This document shows positions 63,515 to 64,000 of a DNA stretch of 64,000 nt, piece after piece (the first letter of the stretch is position 1; each line of letters starts with the position of its first letter). The notes under the pieces were generated by a model. The model saw only the letters and a program-made list of their open reading frames with translations. It ran no database searches and was not told the DNA's origin. Location: assembly GCF_030142075.1 (NCBI RefSeq), contig NZ_CP126241.1, positions 1,860,001-1,924,000 of the forward strand, written 5' to 3'. The translations under genes and the position numbers were made by a program. Source of the stretch: Arthrobacter sp. zg-Y20. Its GTDB lineage: Bacteria > Actinomycetota > Actinomycetes > Actinomycetales > Micrococcaceae.

Positions 63515-64000
63515 ATGGAATCCCGGACCCGACTGGGCACGGTCCTTGCACTGTGCGCAGTACTGCTGCTGCCGCTTTCAGCATGCGGACCGACGGCGGA
63601 ACAGCTCCGGGAGCGCGCTGCCTCCCCTTCCGCTACTCCGCAGCCGGCCCGCACCGCACCGCCACGGACAGCTGCCCCGGGCCCGGAGAGCCCGCCGCCA
63701 CCACCGCAGGCACCGGCACCGGAGAGCCCGCCGCCGGCACGCGTGGGCGTAGCCGGAAACCAGATAGGCATGCCCCCGGCAGTGCAGGATGCTTGCCAGT
63801 GGCTGCTGCGCGGTGATCCCGAACCGATGTCCGGCACTGAAGCGGCAAGCTGCGTGGCCGCGGCCATCACGGCCGGCGGCGGCGGTGTGCAGACGCTGTC
63901 CACCGGCACCAGCTGGCTGCCCGCGGGGGAGTACACCGTCACCTTCGGCACGGTTCCCGCTTTCACCATGGACCTGCACGGTCCCGCGGCCGCCGGTGCT
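63515..64000 (+). CDS. Predicted lipoprotein, truncated by window edge
   Basis: An open frame of 162 codons that runs off the right edge without a stop. The N-terminus TRLGTVLALCAVLLLPLSACG is a lipoprotein signal with lipobox LSAC (Cys near 24). A Pro/Ala/Glu-rich linker follows (about 35-75, with repeated PESPPP units), then a folded segment with two Cys (DACQWLLRG and ASCVAAAI) that may pair. The C-terminal part visible (SWLPAGEYTVTFGTVPAFTMDL) looks beta-rich. I recognise no family. ATG 63515 is used; no strong ribosome site is visible. Confidence 0.72.
   Translation, partial: MESRTRLGTVLALCAVLLLPLSACGPTAEQLRERAASPSATPQPARTAPPRTAAPGPESPPPPPQAPAPESPPPARVGVAGNQIGMPPAVQDACQWLLRGDPEPMSGTEAASCVAAAITAGGGGVQTLSTGTSWLPAGEYTVTFGTVPAFTMDLHGPAAAGA

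Overview
The window is high-GC DNA from an actinobacterium, most likely a Micrococcaceae relative of Arthrobacter. The evidence is strong G/C third-position codon use, many GTG starts, WhiA, OpcA, and a gene order that largely follows the conserved actinobacterial blocks seen in Mycobacterium tuberculosis around coaE-uvrB-uvrA and Rv1420-Rv1484 (uvrC, rapZ, yvcK, whiA, gap-pgk-tpi-secG, tkt operon, ctaB, ctaA, ABC pair, sufR-suf, ABC-F, fabG). It reads as chromosomal core. I see no phage, insertion sequence, CRISPR array, rRNA or tRNA.

Layout. 1-725: two LacI-type operator palindromes and a Pro/Gln-rich membrane protein. 754-5424: rRNA methyltransferase, YigZ protein, coaE, uvrB. 5484-13286: pyruvyl transferase family protein, two small hypotheticals, an S33 peptidase coupled to a GNAT acetyltransferase, a DUF3516 helicase, tam, and an MBL hydrolase. 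13372-17480: a heterodimeric ABC exporter and a GntR/YtrA-type regulator. 17561-24031: uvrA, a HAD phosphatase, a PlsC acyltransferase, uvrC. 24151-27063: rapZ-yvcK-whiA. 27212-31556: sodA, then gap-pgk-tpiA-secG. 31640-39908 (minus): the six-gene operon tkt-tal-pgi-zwf-opcA-pgl, which faces the glycolytic operon across a shared terminator. 40429-44405: heme O/A synthesis (ctaB, ctaA) and an ABC pair. 44527-49349: sufR-sufB-sufD-sufC-sufT. 49449-54386: NTF2-like protein, lipoprotein, HAD hydrolase, zinc metallopeptidase, and the bioY-bioM-bioN biotin ECF transporter. 54644-64000: ABC-F ATPase, winged-helix protein, SURF1, two small conserved proteins, fabG and a second SDR, serB, ABC ATPase, TrmH-type methyltransferase, and a lipoprotein cut by the window edge.

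How the genes fit together. All three subunits of UvrABC excinuclease are here. Upper/lower glycolysis and the pentose phosphate pathway are encoded on opposite strands and meet at 31.6 kb. ctaB/ctaA and SURF1 serve heme A and cytochrome oxidase maturation, and the suf genes serve Fe-S assembly.

The main non-coding signals are as follows. Many genes have a TANNNT hexamer 6-9 nt before the start codon and little or no Shine-Dalgarno sequence, which suggests leaderless transcripts (including uvrA, uvrB and uvrC). A LexA-like box lies before uvrA, and a more perfect one lies inside the MBL-hydrolase gene. A palindrome fills the -35/-10 spacer of the ABC exporter promoter. Two covarying 54-bp repeats lie between ctaB and ctaA. 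I found no clearly new multigene system; the leads are regulatory sites and variant proteins.
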